A DNA stretch of 64,000 bases from positions 310,001 through 374,000 of the forward strand of contig NZ_AZMV01000001.1 of NCBI RefSeq assembly GCF_000522505.1, read 5' to 3'. This stretch comes from Bifidobacterium moukalabense DSM 27321. GTDB taxonomy: Bacteria; Actinomycetota; Actinomycetes; Actinomycetales; Bifidobacteriaceae. Made by a program: the position numbers and the translations under genes. The notes under the pieces were generated by a model, which ran no database searches, was not told the DNA's origin, and worked only from the letters and a program-made list of their open reading frames with translations. Positions 27,199 to 36,539 of this stretch are shown here, piece by piece (the stretch's first letter is position 1; every line of letters begins with the position of its first letter).

Positions 27199-28755
27199 AT
27201 GTCTGAAAGAGACACCATTCTGACGATGGAAAACATCACCAAGACGTTTGGGCCGGTCAAGGCTCTTACCAATGTGAACCTTTCCGTCGAACGTGGAGAG
27301 ATACATGCCATCTGTGGCGAGAACGGCGCCGGAAAATCGACGCTGATGAATGTCCTCTCCGGAGTATACCCCTATGGCAGCTACAGCGGCAGAATCATGT
27401 TCGACGGTAAGGAATGCAAATATCGCACCGTCAATGATTCCGAAGCGGACGGCATCGTGATCATCCATCAGGAGCTTGCGTTAAGTCCGTTCCTATCCAT
27501 CGCGGAGAACATCTTCATCGGCAACGAACGAGCCAAAGCCGGAGTGGTCGATTGGGACGAAACCCGGGCACAGGCCGTCCGCCTGCTGGAACGAGTCGGG
27601 CTTCCGGAAGACCCCGACTCCAGAATCGCGGATATCGGTGTGGGCAAGCAGCAACTGGCGGAAATCGCCAAAGCGCTGTCCAAGAACGTGAAACTCCTGA
27701 TTCTTGATGAACCTACCGCGGCACTGAACGATGAGGATTCCGCACATCTGCTGGATCTGGTGCGGCAGTTACGTGATGAACAGGGCGTGACCAGCATCAT
27801 CATCACGCACAAGCTCAACGAGGTCGCGGCGATTGCCGACAACGTGACCGTCATCCGAGACGGGTCGACCGTCGGTCAGATGTATGTCACTGAGGAAACG
27901 CCGCTCGATCAGGACGAACTCATCCGCAAAATGGTCGGCCGTGAACTCACCAACCTTTACCCGGAACATGCCTCGAACGTTCCGGGCGAGGAATATCTGC
28001 GGCTGAAGGATTGGACGGTCCATCATCCGCTCGATCCGCACCGTGTCATCGTCGACCATGCGAACATCGCCGTACGTGCCGGCGAAATCGTCGGATTGGC
28101 GGGACTCATGGGTGCAGGGCGTACCGAACTCGCCATGAGTGTGTTCGGGCGTTCCTACGGTTCGAACATCTCCGGTGAGATCTACATCAAGGGCAGGAAA
28201 ACGGAACTGCCCAACGTCCAGGCGGCGATCGATGCGGGCCTTGCCTATGCCACCGAAGACCGCAAGGTGTATGGGCTCAACCTTCTGCAGAACATCCGAG
28301 AGAACGCCTCTCTCGCATCGTTGCGGAAGCTGAGCAGGCACGGCATCATGGACGACAACATCGAACGCAAGGAAGTCAGCCGATACCGCAGGGATTTCAA
28401 CATCAAATGCCATGACATCGACGTGCAGGTCTCCACCCTTTCGGGCGGAAACCAGCAGAAGGTGGTGCTCGCGAAATGGGTGATCGCGGATCCCGACGTT
28501 CTCATCCTCGACGAACCCACGCGAGGCATCGACGTCGGTGCGAAATACGAGATCTACGAAATCATCGACCAACTTGCCGATGCCGGCAAGGCGGTGATCG
28601 TCATCTCATCGGAATTGCCCGAGCTGATTGGCATCTGCGACCGCATCTACACGGTCAGCCAAGGTGTCGTGACCGATAACGTCGGAAAACAAGGATTCAC
28701 ACAGGAATATCTCATGCGTGGCATGACCAAGGAAAGGGAGGTGGCCGCACGATGA
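27199..28755 (+). CDS. gguA: ABC sugar transporter ATPase, two nucleotide-binding domains (GguA/MmsA-like)
   Basis: A 518-residue duplicated ATPase energising the permease encoded next. Domain 1 has a full Walker A (GENGAGKST) and Walker B ILDEPTAALN, with a divergent signature VGKQQLAEIAKAL. Domain 2 has the degenerate P-loop GLMGAGRTELA typical of this family and a canonical LSGGNQQKVVLAKW signature and LDEPTRGIDVG. The length and the DRKVYGLNLLQNIREN region match the multiple-monosaccharide group. GAGGAAG precedes the ATG; its stop overlaps the permease start by four bases. Confidence 0.92.
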   Translation: MSERDTILTMENITKTFGPVKALTNVNLSVERGEIHAICGENGAGKSTLMNVLSGVYPYGSYSGRIMFDGKECKYRTVNDSEADGIVIIHQELALSPFLSIAENIFIGNERAKAGVVDWDETRAQAVRLLERVGLPEDPDSRIADIGVGKQQLAEIAKALSKNVKLLILDEPTAALNDEDSAHLLDLVRQLRDEQGVTSIIITHKLNEVAAIADNVTVIRDGSTVGQMYVTEETPLDQDELIRKMVGRELTNLYPEHASNVPGEEYLRLKDWTVHHPLDPHRVIVDHANIAVRAGEIVGLAGLMGAGRTELAMSVFGRSYGSNISGEIYIKGRKTELPNVQAAIDAGLAYATEDRKVYGLNLLQNIRENASLASLRKLSRHGIMDDNIERKEVSRYRRDFNIKCHDIDVQVSTLSGGNQQKVVLAKWVIADPDVLILDEPTRGIDVGAKYEIYEIIDQLADAGKAVIVISSELPELIGICDRIYTVSQGVVTDNVGKQGFTQEYLMRGMTKEREVAAR

Positions 28756-29972
28756 GCGCAAATACCGCGGCACCCGCAGCAAGGGAAAACAAGACCGGTG
28801 GCCTGCTCGCCACCATTGCCAACAACGCACGGCAGTATGGCATCGTAGGAGCGTTGCTCGTCATCGTCATCGTGTTCCAGATTTTGACGGGCGGTGTTCT
28901 GCTTAAGCCGAACAGTTTCGTATCCCTGATTCAGCAAAACGCATATGTGATCATTCTGGCCATAGGCATGGTGATGGTCATCATCGCGACCCATATCGAT
29001 CTGTCGGTCGGCTCGCTCGTGGCCTTCATCGGAGGTGTCTGTGCGCTGTTGATGGAACGGCAAGGAGTCAACTGGGGCCTTGCCATCGTCATCTCCCTTG
29101 CCGTCGGCCTTATCGTCGGCGTCTGGCAAGGCTTCTGGGTCGCCTATGTCGGCATCCCGGGCTTCATCACCACATTGGCCGGCATGTTGATCTTCCGAGG
29201 TCTCGCCACCGTCATTGTCGGTGAATCCGTCCCGATCACCTCCGAATCCTTCCGCGGCATCGCGCGTAACTACCTGCCGAACATACTCGGATGGTGGGGG
29301 CCGTTCGACGGTCTGACCATTGTGCTGGGTGCTCTGTGCATTGTGACGTTCGCATGGAGCCAGCTGCGTAAGCGCGCTCGCGCGGAAAGGGTCGGTCTTG
29401 TGGCTGAACCGATGAGCCTGACCATCATCAAGATCGTCATCGCGACCCTTGCCATCGGCTTCGTCACCTATCTGCTCGCCTCCTCCGGGAATGCGGATCA
29501 GGGAGGCACTCCGATCATGCTCGTCATCGTTGGAGTATTGGTGCTGATCTACAACTTCATTCTGACCAAGACCGTATTCGGCCGTCATGTATACGCGGTC
29601 GGCGGCAACCGCAAGGCGGCCGAGCTCTCCGGCATCAACACTAGGCGCGTGGATTTCACCCTGTTCGTCCACATGGGCTTCCTGTCCGCAGTCGCCGCAG
29701 TGTGCATGCTTTCCAGATTGGCCTCCGCGACCGCACAGGCCGGCATGGAATTTGAGATGGACGCCATCGCCGCTTGCTTCATCGGTGGTACCGCAGTGAC
29801 TGGTGGCATCGGCACCATCCCCGGTGCCGTCGTGGGCGCTTTCGTAATGGGCGTCATCAACCAAGGACTGTCCATCATGGGTGTCGATACCGCGATCGTG
29901 AAGACCATCAAGGGCCTGGTACTCCTTGGCGCCGTCGCGGTCGACATCATGTCGAAGCGCAAGAAGAGCTGA
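28752..29972 (+). CDS. gguB: ABC sugar transporter permease (GguB/XylH-like)
   Basis: A 406-residue permease of the BPD_transp_2 family with at least ten membrane segments. It is longer than RbsC because of the central insert (about 175-260), as in XylH/GguB. Characteristic stretches are MVMVIIATHIDLSVGSLVAF, YVGIPGFITTLAGMLIFRGL, GRHVYAVGGNRKAAELSGIN, and AACFIGGTAVTGGIGTIPGA. It ends the operon and is followed by a strong terminator. Only one permease gene is present, so a homodimer is expected. Confidence 0.92.
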   Translation: MSANTAAPAARENKTGGLLATIANNARQYGIVGALLVIVIVFQILTGGVLLKPNSFVSLIQQNAYVIILAIGMVMVIIATHIDLSVGSLVAFIGGVCALLMERQGVNWGLAIVISLAVGLIVGVWQGFWVAYVGIPGFITTLAGMLIFRGLATVIVGESVPITSESFRGIARNYLPNILGWWGPFDGLTIVLGALCIVTFAWSQLRKRARAERVGLVAEPMSLTIIKIVIATLAIGFVTYLLASSGNADQGGTPIMLVIVGVLVLIYNFILTKTVFGRHVYAVGGNRKAAELSGINTRRVDFTLFVHMGFLSAVAAVCMLSRLASATAQAGMEFEMDAIAACFIGGTAVTGGIGTIPGAVVGAFVMGVINQGLSIMGVDTAIVKTIKGLVLLGAVAVDIMSKRKKS

Positions 29973-29999
29973 TGCCATGCTGACCGATTGACCAATCCT

Positions 30000-30031
30000 G
30001 TCGGATCCGCCCTCATGAAGGCGGATCCGAC
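30000..30031 (+). terminator. Terminator of the sugar ABC operon
   Basis: Perfect 12-bp stem GTCGGATCCGCC / GGCGGATCCGAC with an eight-base loop, followed by TTTCC; 27 bases after the permease stop. Confidence 0.75.
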
Positions 30032-30121
30032 TTTCCGATATCTCACTTTGCATCACAGCTTCTCGAGAATCAAGTGCTCGAGAGAACGAATATCTTGACG
30101 AATATCTTGAAGGGAACCATT

Positions 30122-30349
30122 ATGAAACTCACCACCTCCGGCCGCGCACGGCTCTATGCGATCACCAGCGTCGCCTGCATCATCTGGCTGGTCCAGTCCG
30201 TAATCGAAGCCAATGCTGATGGAACGTTGTTCTCCTACGCAACGATCATCCTCTCTCTGTGCTTGGCGTTCGTCTCCGGATATTGTGCGTTCAATGCGAT
30301 CAGATACTGGAACGTAAAGGACAAAGAGTCGAGGCACGAGGCTGAGTGA
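30122..30349 (+). CDS. Small two-TM membrane protein, unknown
   Basis: A 75-residue protein with two hydrophobic segments (LYAITSVACIIWLVQSVI and ATIILSLCLAFVSGYCAFNA) and a charged C-terminus (DKESRHEAE). AAGGGAACC precedes the ATG at 30122, so that start is preferred to the open frame from 30074. It lies after the terminator of the sugar operon and is probably an independent gene. No family recognised. Confidence 0.6.
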   Translation: MKLTTSGRARLYAITSVACIIWLVQSVIEANADGTLFSYATIILSLCLAFVSGYCAFNAIRYWNVKDKESRHEAE

Positions 30350-30577
30350 GGTGAACCCCCTCGCTTTTCCGAGGTTCCGACGGGCATCTCTGCGGCAGGG
30401 TGCGCTGCGTATGGCAGGCATGGCAGGAAGCCGTCCGTCGTTCCGATCCATCTTCACTGTGAACGCTTAAGTTGCTGTTGAGTAAGGGAGTTGCGCATAT
30501 CGTGCATTCGTAATGTGGAAGTCATTATGGCTGCGTTACCCTCGGTACAGTGAGGTGAGCGAATGAGGGGAGATGCA

Positions 30578-30922
30578 ATGCCGGAGTATGATTTTCAGCA
30601 ACGGGAACCGGATACGTGTGACTCCCTTGCTGCAATGGCTTCCCGGGTTTCCGAGCGGACCGTCTCTCAGGACTTTTCGGAGGATGACACTGCCACGCAG
30701 CCGCTTCCGCCCAGTTTCATTCCTACGGCGACCGGCCGGATCCGCCCCGTGACCGGAGCGTTTCCGCCCGTACAGGCTGATGCGGCCGCCTCTTCCCGTG
30801 AGGCGCGTTCCGTACAGTCTTCCTCCAGTATTTCGATGCGCCGCACCGAACCCGTCGTAACCGATTCCTCCGTTGCTGCGGCTCCGCGCAGAGCCTCCAG
30901 CGACCCCCATTTTGTGGATTAG
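30578..30922 (+). CDS. Hypothetical Ser/Thr/Pro-rich protein
   Basis: A 114-residue frame with good G+C codon bias and a clear GAGGGGAG site upstream of the ATG at 30578. The product is polar, low in complexity and probably disordered (TATQPLPPSFIPTATGRIRP; SREARSVQSSSSISMRR), with no signal peptide or membrane segment. No function can be assigned. The opposite strand is also open, so coding is likely but not certain. Confidence 0.4.
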   Translation: MPEYDFQQREPDTCDSLAAMASRVSERTVSQDFSEDDTATQPLPPSFIPTATGRIRPVTGAFPPVQADAAASSREARSVQSSSSISMRRTEPVVTDSSVAAAPRRASSDPHFVD

Positions 30923-30955
30923 ATCCGGAGATTCGCGGGCGGTGCGCCGGACCCG

Positions 30956-31597
30956 CTATTCCGTCTTCTTCAACGCATCTTGGAATGTTGCCGTCTGTTC
31001 GTCATAGGTGGCCTTGGCCTTTTTGGCGGTGCCGGTGATGCTGGAGGGGTTGTCGGAGCACTGCAGTGTGCTCGGGACCTCGACTTTTTTCGTTATGGAG
31101 ATTCGACAATCTGTCGAGATCGTAGGTGCCATCCATGCTGGTGAAAGCGGAATCCACCTGTGCTTTGAGCTGGAAAGCTTTGAAGTACGAGTCGTTCATA
31201 TCGATGACGGCTTGTTGACAGGTGGATATCCGGGCCAGTTCATGCGCCCGTTGCAATGTGCGTGCCCCCATCCATCCGAAACAGATGCTTCCGACGAACG
31301 TGCAGGTCGCCGCAATGGTCAAAGCCGTGCGCGTGACTTTTCTTGTACGTTCCCGTTCCCGTTCCATACCGTCGTGTATACCTTGCACCACTGCCGCGTA
31401 GAAACGGTCTTTGGGCATGAACGTGGACCTGATGACACCAGGCTTCAAGCCGGAGATGGCAGGTTGAGCTTTGTGCCTGCCGTGCTTTTTTTCTGTGCCG
31501 TGCCATATCGCCTTTCTGTGCCCACTACGCTGTTTGGCTGTGTGCCGCAGACTTTGCAAGTGCCTTCTTGCTCCGGTTGCCGCAGCATATGAAGCAT
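30956..31597 (-). pseudogene. Frameshifted single-TM protein (breaks at poly-A tracts)
   Basis: Three reading frames each hold a plausible piece of one protein. Frame 1 starts near 31597 with MLHMLRQPEQEGTCKVCG, a CxxC zinc-ribbon-like start. Frame 2 holds MPKDRFYAAVVQGIHDG, a membrane helix (LTIAATCTFVGSICFGW) and KAFQLKAQVDSAFTSMDG. Frame 3 holds VEVPSTLQCSDNPSSITG to ALKKTE and a stop at 30956. The frame 2 to 3 junction falls in a six-A run (31085-31090 on plus as T6) where one A fewer restores NEK-VEVPST. The frame 1 to 2 junction falls in a seven-A run near 31488. Either a decaying gene, phase-variable tracts or sequencing errors. Function unknown. Confidence 0.6.
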
Positions 31598-31759
31598 GTT
31601 ACCGTCTCGGCCCGTAAAACAAAAACAATCAGCCGCTATCACTGCGACGTATGCGCAAGGCAATGATGCGGATCGGTGAATGCCTGCCGACATCGTTGAC
31701 GGAAGGCGTTTCAATGCCTCCCGAGCGTACATAGTGGTGGTCAGACCGAGGGCAAGCAA

Positions 31760-31795
31760 AACGGCCCTTCACCACGGTATTGGTGAAGAGCCGTT
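31760..31795 (-). terminator. Terminator of the LAxTG surface-protein gene
   Basis: Stem AACGGCCCTTCACC / GGTGAAGAGCCGTT with one mismatch and an eight-base loop. On the minus strand it is followed by TTTGCTTGCC. It lies 44 bases after the stop of the gene at 31839-32702. Confidence 0.75.
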
Positions 31796-31838
31796 GCGTT
31801 GGGCTTGCGGATTTGACGAAATGTCCGGATCGCTTGGA

Positions 31839-32702
31839 TTACTCGGCGGTTTCGCGCTTGTACTGCACGAACATCTTGACGGCGTAGGCAAGACCGCTCA
31901 ATGCGAGGATGATCGCACAGGCGGCGGAGACGCCGATGCCGGTTTGCGCCAGCTGATTGTATTCCGACTTGGTCACGGCGCCGGAGGCCGCACTGGTCTG
32001 ATTCGCGGACGATGCGCTCGCGGTGGTATCGGACTTGGCCGTGCCGCCGTTGTCGGTGGCGGACCCCTGGGCGGCGGTGGCGGAACCGCTGCCGGAAACC
32101 GTCTGAACCGACGTGCCGTTACCTGCGGCGGAGTCGGTACCGGAGGTGGCATCGGTTCCGGATGCATCATTCTGCGCATCCTTTACCGCCTGAATGAACG
32201 ACTTGTGCCATTCCTGGCGTGCCGCGACGAGCGAATCGTGCTGGGTTTTCAGTGCGGTGTGGCTCTCCTGCAGATCGTTATGCAGCTGGTTGAGGTGGGT
32301 CTGCGTGTCCTGCGCATCCTGATGCAGGATGTCGTGCATCTCCTGGCCGCGCTTGGAGGCGCCGTCGAGCGCGTTCTTGACGTCTTCGCGATCTTCCTGA
32401 TAGTTCTTCCAGGCCTGTTCGCTGTACTGGCGCAGCGCGTTGGCGTCATCATGCGCGTTCTGATGCAACTGCTCGGCATGCTGCTTGGCGGTGTCAAGAT
32501 CGGTCTTGAGCTGCTGGCCGGTCTGGTTCACATGCTGCAACGTGCTGCAGAGCTTATCCGCACCGCAAGTGGTCATGTTCGGATCGGTCTGTGCGGTCTC
32601 GCCGGAGGTGCCGGTCTCATCGGCCATGGCTGCGGACGGCAGCGAGACCATGCCGATTGCCAGCATACCCGCGACTGCGATTGCTGCGATGCTCTTCTTC
32701 AT
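31839..32702 (-). CDS. Sortase-anchored coiled-coil surface protein (LAxTG)
   Basis: A 287-residue exported protein. The signal peptide is MKKSIAAIAVAGMLAIGM...AMA. A long Gln/Asp/His-rich helical region (about 45-165; LKTDLDTAKQHAEQLHQNAH) is predicted to form a coiled coil. A Ser/Thr/Gly/Ala spacer leads to the cell-wall sorting signal: LAQTG, a hydrophobic helix (VSAACAIILALSGLAYAV) and a basic tail. LAxTG is a known class of sorting motif in actinobacteria. No sortase gene is in the window, so the enzyme is elsewhere. Adhesin or spacer role is inferred from architecture only. Confidence 0.82.
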   Translation of the reverse strand: MKKSIAAIAVAGMLAIGMVSLPSAAMADETGTSGETAQTDPNMTTCGADKLCSTLQHVNQTGQQLKTDLDTAKQHAEQLHQNAHDDANALRQYSEQAWKNYQEDREDVKNALDGASKRGQEMHDILHQDAQDTQTHLNQLHNDLQESHTALKTQHDSLVAARQEWHKSFIQAVKDAQNDASGTDATSGTDSAAGNGTSVQTVSGSGSATAAQGSATDNGGTAKSDTTASASSANQTSAASGAVTKSEYNQLAQTGIGVSAACAIILALSGLAYAVKMFVQYKRETAE

Positions 32703-32819
32703 TGGTGCCTCTCTATACGTTTTCGGACCTGTTCGCGCACGAAAGACGGCGCAGTGTCCCCTTGCGACATACTAGGAGCATTTTCCTCGTCGCAAAACCG
32801 ATGGCGGTACGGCAAATGA

Positions 32820-34454
32820 CTAATTTCGCACTGCGACCGTGAACGGGCTGGCCGGAAGGGTGTCGCCGTTGTAGAGGATGCTTGAGCAGTTGGGGTCGCC
32901 ACTCCACAGATAACGTACCTGCGTCATGTCGGCCATGGTCGCCGTGGTGGAGGTGAGCCGCACCTGGCTGCCTGCGATTGTGGCAGTGACCGACGTCCAG
33001 TTGCCCTTGTTGTCGGCCACTTCGAAGCCCTGCAGCGCATCGGTGGTGGGAGAAGCCACGTTCGCGATGCCGTTCAGCGGTGTGGCATTCGGGGTTTTGG
33101 CATAGTCCGGCACACTCGCCGTGGCACTTTTCGAATAGTTCGGCTTCATGGATCGCAGTTTGTCGGCAGTGCCGTCTTTGAACGACAGTGTGATCGCGGA
33201 CTTGTCGGCGCTGCGCGTCGCCGATTCGATGATCGGCCCGGACGGCACGCTCTCGCCGGCGACCATGGCCTCGTATTGTGCGGCCATGCGTGCGCCGAGA
33301 ATGTCTTTGCCGAGCGGATGGATCACCTTCGACGTGCCTTTGTCGGTGTCGATGGAGACCGTCATGGCCACGTTCGTGCCGTTGCTTAGATTCGCGTTGT
33401 CAAGCGTGCGCAGCTGCCCCTGACGTACGTTCTGCATGTATTGGTAGCCTGACCATCGCGCAAGTTGCACATACAGGAATGGCAGGGTGCTTTCGCCGAA
33501 CACCTTGCGGTACTGGTTGATCAGCGCGGTCATCTGCGATTCGTAGTCCAGGGAGGTGCTGAGCGTCGCAGCGTCGTCGCAGCCTTGATACCACAGCACG
33601 GCCGCCACGCGGAAGCCGGTCAGCGGCGCGATGTGGTTCGCGTAGATGTCGCCTCCCTGCACATGGCGGCTGATTGCGGTACCGCCCCATGAGGTTTGGA
33701 TGATGCCGATCGGTATGTTGGCCCTTTTGGCGCGCAACTGCATTGCGAACTGCTGCGCCAGGTAACTCAGATGCTGCGAATTGGTGCCATCGGCGGCAAG
33801 CCAGCCGGAGGTCTTGTTGGCGTCGATCAGCGGGAAGTCGGTGTTGTCGACGCTATGCTCGGCCACCACGAAATGCACGTTCTCATCGGTGAGCAGTTTC
33901 GGCAGATCGTTGCGCGAGATGAGTCCGCCGCCCCAATTCCAGTTGGCGTCGCCGCCGGAGGAGTAGTACTGCGTGTAGTTGAGTTCCATATTCGACTGCC
34001 CGGCCGCCACGAACACGTCTCCCACATACACCTTCGCCAGATCGAACACGGTCTCGCCGTTGTATGTGATGGTGAGCCGGTATGGCTTGAGCCCGCCCTG
34101 CAACGATTTCATCGTGCATGTGAACGCCCCGCTGTTCCTGACGTTCACGGTCGCGTTCACGGTCGTCTTGCCCCGCGTGAGCGTTGCGGACAGTTTGGAC
34201 TGGTCGATGGCGTTGCCGCCGGCGTCACCGCTTGTGGCGGTGGCCGTACCTTGGATGACCAGCGGCTTGCCACGCTGGAAGACCATGTTTTCGGCATAGT
34301 ATGACGGCAGGGTCACGGATATGTGCTGTGCCGAGGATTGCGTGGCCGATCCCGCGGATTGCGCCGCACCTCCGCATCCGGAGATGATCGATACGATGAT
34401 GGCGACGGCGGCAGCCACCGCAACCGGCATGTGCACTAGCCGCTTCCTGTTCAC
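32820..34454 (-). CDS. SASA-family (sialate O-acetylesterase-like) lipoprotein
   Basis: A 544-residue exported esterase. The N-terminus has a signal with lipobox IISGC, so it is probably lipid-anchored. The SGNH/SASA core has the nucleophile block FVAAGQSNMEL, GIIQTSWGGTAIS (oxyanion block II), AAVLWYQGCDDA (block III), and HPLGKDILGARMAAQYE with the catalytic His. This matches bacterial sialate 9-O-acetylesterases and related carbohydrate esterases; the acetylated substrate is not proven. It is divergent from the GH25 gene at the start of the envelope region, so an O-acetylated wall polysaccharide or host glycan are both possible. Confidence 0.82.
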   Translation of the reverse strand: MNRKRLVHMPVAVAAAVAIIVSIISGCGGAAQSAGSATQSSAQHISVTLPSYYAENMVFQRGKPLVIQGTATATSGDAGGNAIDQSKLSATLTRGKTTVNATVNVRNSGAFTCTMKSLQGGLKPYRLTITYNGETVFDLAKVYVGDVFVAAGQSNMELNYTQYYSSGGDANWNWGGGLISRNDLPKLLTDENVHFVVAEHSVDNTDFPLIDANKTSGWLAADGTNSQHLSYLAQQFAMQLRAKRANIPIGIIQTSWGGTAISRHVQGGDIYANHIAPLTGFRVAAVLWYQGCDDAATLSTSLDYESQMTALINQYRKVFGESTLPFLYVQLARWSGYQYMQNVRQGQLRTLDNANLSNGTNVAMTVSIDTDKGTSKVIHPLGKDILGARMAAQYEAMVAGESVPSGPIIESATRSADKSAITLSFKDGTADKLRSMKPNYSKSATASVPDYAKTPNATPLNGIANVASPTTDALQGFEVADNKGNWTSVTATIAGSQVRLTSTTATMADMTQVRYLWSGDPNCSSILYNGDTLPASPFTVAVRN

Positions 34455-34685
34455 AACTTCCCCTTCGGTATGGTGAGGACTCCACTAGGTAGGTTCCGCT
34501 TTTCGTGAATGGTGAAATCCACATCGTAGAGCATAGCCGATAAGTTTCAAAATCGTTCCGCCGCGGCGTTCGGCGGCTGATTATGCGGCGATGCTGTAGA
34601 CGGAGCGAGGATTTGATGCGAAAAACGGTGCGGGATGATTGAATGAAAGAAGCCATGCAGGGATATGTTTTGAGAGGATCTGCCG

Positions 34686-36515
34686 GTGAGTTTGCTGAAG
34701 AGAGCCGTTCCTATCGTAGCGACCGTGTCTGCCGCCGTAGCCTTGATGTTGGTGGGCGCCGTTCCGGCCAGTGCGCTGATGGACCATTCGACTGATACCG
34801 CTGCCGGCAGCAATGCGAATGCCGGTATCGTCCCGGCTGATCAGGGCGGGTCTTCGGAAGATGCCATGCCCGATAATCCACAGGCCCAATTACCGGATTC
34901 GGTGAATGAGAGCATTCCGGATAGCGCCACTGTGGTATCCGAGAATCTGGCGGTCACCACCGAAGGCGACGTCAAGAACATCGAGACCGGCGAGACGGTG
35001 ACCGATCCGGAACTGGTCGGCACCGAGGAGCAGGCTCCCGATCCGTTGGCGAAAACCGATGGCGAAACCTTCATCCCGGTCGCCGCCTCCGATGTGAAGG
35101 AGTCAGTCGACGATGCCAATGCCTCGGGGCAGTCGCAGGAACAGTCCTCGACGAACACCGACGGCAAAGTGACGCCGGCGCAATTCACGTCGAACGAATA
35201 TGGCGCATATTGGGGCTCCTACAACAATACGAAGGCGTTCTTCGAATCAGGAGGCAGTCTGTTCGTGCAGCAGGCGAAGGGCGTGATCGACGTTTCGCAA
35301 TGGCAGGGCAATATCGATTGGGCCAAGGCGAAGGCCGATGGCGTGGAGGGCGCAATCATCCGCATCTCCTACGGTTGGGACAACGGATTCGATACGACGG
35401 CGCTGCGCAATATCAGCGAATGCAAGCGTCTTGGCATTCCGTTCGGCATATACACGTACTCGTATTCGTATGATGCGAACACGGCCACCGCAGAGGGCAA
35501 TGATCTGGTAGGGCTGCTCAAAAAGGCCGGCGTCTCGCCGAACGACCTGTCCTTCCCGGTGTATTACGACTTGGAACGATGGACGTGGACGGGCCATCAG
35601 GTACCGACCGATCCGAATGTATACAACAGCATCGTGAATGCGTGGTGGGGTCGCCTGCAGGCGGCCGGGTACAACAATTTGGGCGTGTACTCGTATACGA
35701 GCTATCTGAACGGTCCGCTCAACCACAGCAACATTCGTTCCAAGGCCAAGTGGGTGGCCAGTTACGGTCCCCGCACCAACTTCTCCTATTCGGCGAACAG
35801 CCGTGGCTGGCAGTATACGAGCATCGGTCACGTGAACGGCATCAGCGGCAATGTCGACATGAATGCGTTCGGCAATAGGGAATACGTGAACCTTGCGGCC
35901 CATTGGGTTACGCGGAACGGTCAGAAATACTGGCAGGATGCCGACGGCACCTATGCCAAGGGCAAGGAGATCTTCGATCCCGACAGCAACGCTTGGTATT
36001 GGATCGACTCGAACGGCGTCATGGCGCATGACAAAGACGTATTCCTGCGTTCGAACGGCGGCAAATGGGTCCGTTATGACTCCAACGGCCATATGGTCAA
36101 GGGCGAGGATTACCGCTATGGCGGCTGGTACTACTTCGACACGACCACCGGGGCCATGGCCAAGGGCATCCAGTATGTGCCGTCCAGCGGCGGCAAAAAG
36201 GTCTACTACGATTGGACTACCGGCAAAATGGCCTACGGCGAGGTCTATGTGAACTACGACAAGGAACATGCCGGCTGGTATCTGTTCGACAAGGTCACCG
36301 GCGCGATGACGTATGGAGATGTCTATCTGCGTTCGAACGGCGGCAAGTGGGTGCGCTACGACCGTTCCACCGGCAAGATGGTCAAAGGCCTGCACAAGCA
36401 GAACGGCGCCTGGTATTACTTCGATGAGGTCACCGGAGCCATGGCCCATGGCCGTACGTGGGTGCCGCAGTGGAAGGCATGGCACACGTTCGATACGATC
36501 ACCGGCCGCGGCTGA
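34686..36515 (+). CDS. Secreted GH25 lysozyme with cell-wall-binding repeats
   Basis: A 609-residue muramidase. The GTG at 34686 is preceded by GAGAGGA. Signal peptide (VATVSAAVALMLVGAVPASA), a ~160-residue low-complexity acidic region, then the GH25 domain (about 199-400). Asp202 lies in GVIDVSQWQG and the catalytic DLE is at 295-297 (VYYDLERW). The C-terminal ~200 residues are tandem aromatic repeats of the CW-binding type (SNGGKWVRYD, GGWYYFDTTTGAMAKG, KKVYYDWTTGKMAYG). Four other proteins in this window carry the same repeats. It is expected to bind wall polymer through the repeats and cut peptidoglycan. Confidence 0.92.
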   Translation: MSLLKRAVPIVATVSAAVALMLVGAVPASALMDHSTDTAAGSNANAGIVPADQGGSSEDAMPDNPQAQLPDSVNESIPDSATVVSENLAVTTEGDVKNIETGETVTDPELVGTEEQAPDPLAKTDGETFIPVAASDVKESVDDANASGQSQEQSSTNTDGKVTPAQFTSNEYGAYWGSYNNTKAFFESGGSLFVQQAKGVIDVSQWQGNIDWAKAKADGVEGAIIRISYGWDNGFDTTALRNISECKRLGIPFGIYTYSYSYDANTATAEGNDLVGLLKKAGVSPNDLSFPVYYDLERWTWTGHQVPTDPNVYNSIVNAWWGRLQAAGYNNLGVYSYTSYLNGPLNHSNIRSKAKWVASYGPRTNFSYSANSRGWQYTSIGHVNGISGNVDMNAFGNREYVNLAAHWVTRNGQKYWQDADGTYAKGKEIFDPDSNAWYWIDSNGVMAHDKDVFLRSNGGKWVRYDSNGHMVKGEDYRYGGWYYFDTTTGAMAKGIQYVPSSGGKKVYYDWTTGKMAYGEVYVNYDKEHAGWYLFDKVTGAMTYGDVYLRSNGGKWVRYDRSTGKMVKGLHKQNGAWYYFDEVTGAMAHGRTWVPQWKAWHTFDTITGRG

Positions 36516-36539
36516 GCATCGAGCATCCCGTGGGCGGAC

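Noticed and set aside
28647..30056. 469-codon minus-strand frame opposite the sugar permease
   Set aside because: His/Asp/Gly-rich nonsense composition typical of antisense to a hydrophobic protein; the plus strand is a canonical permease.
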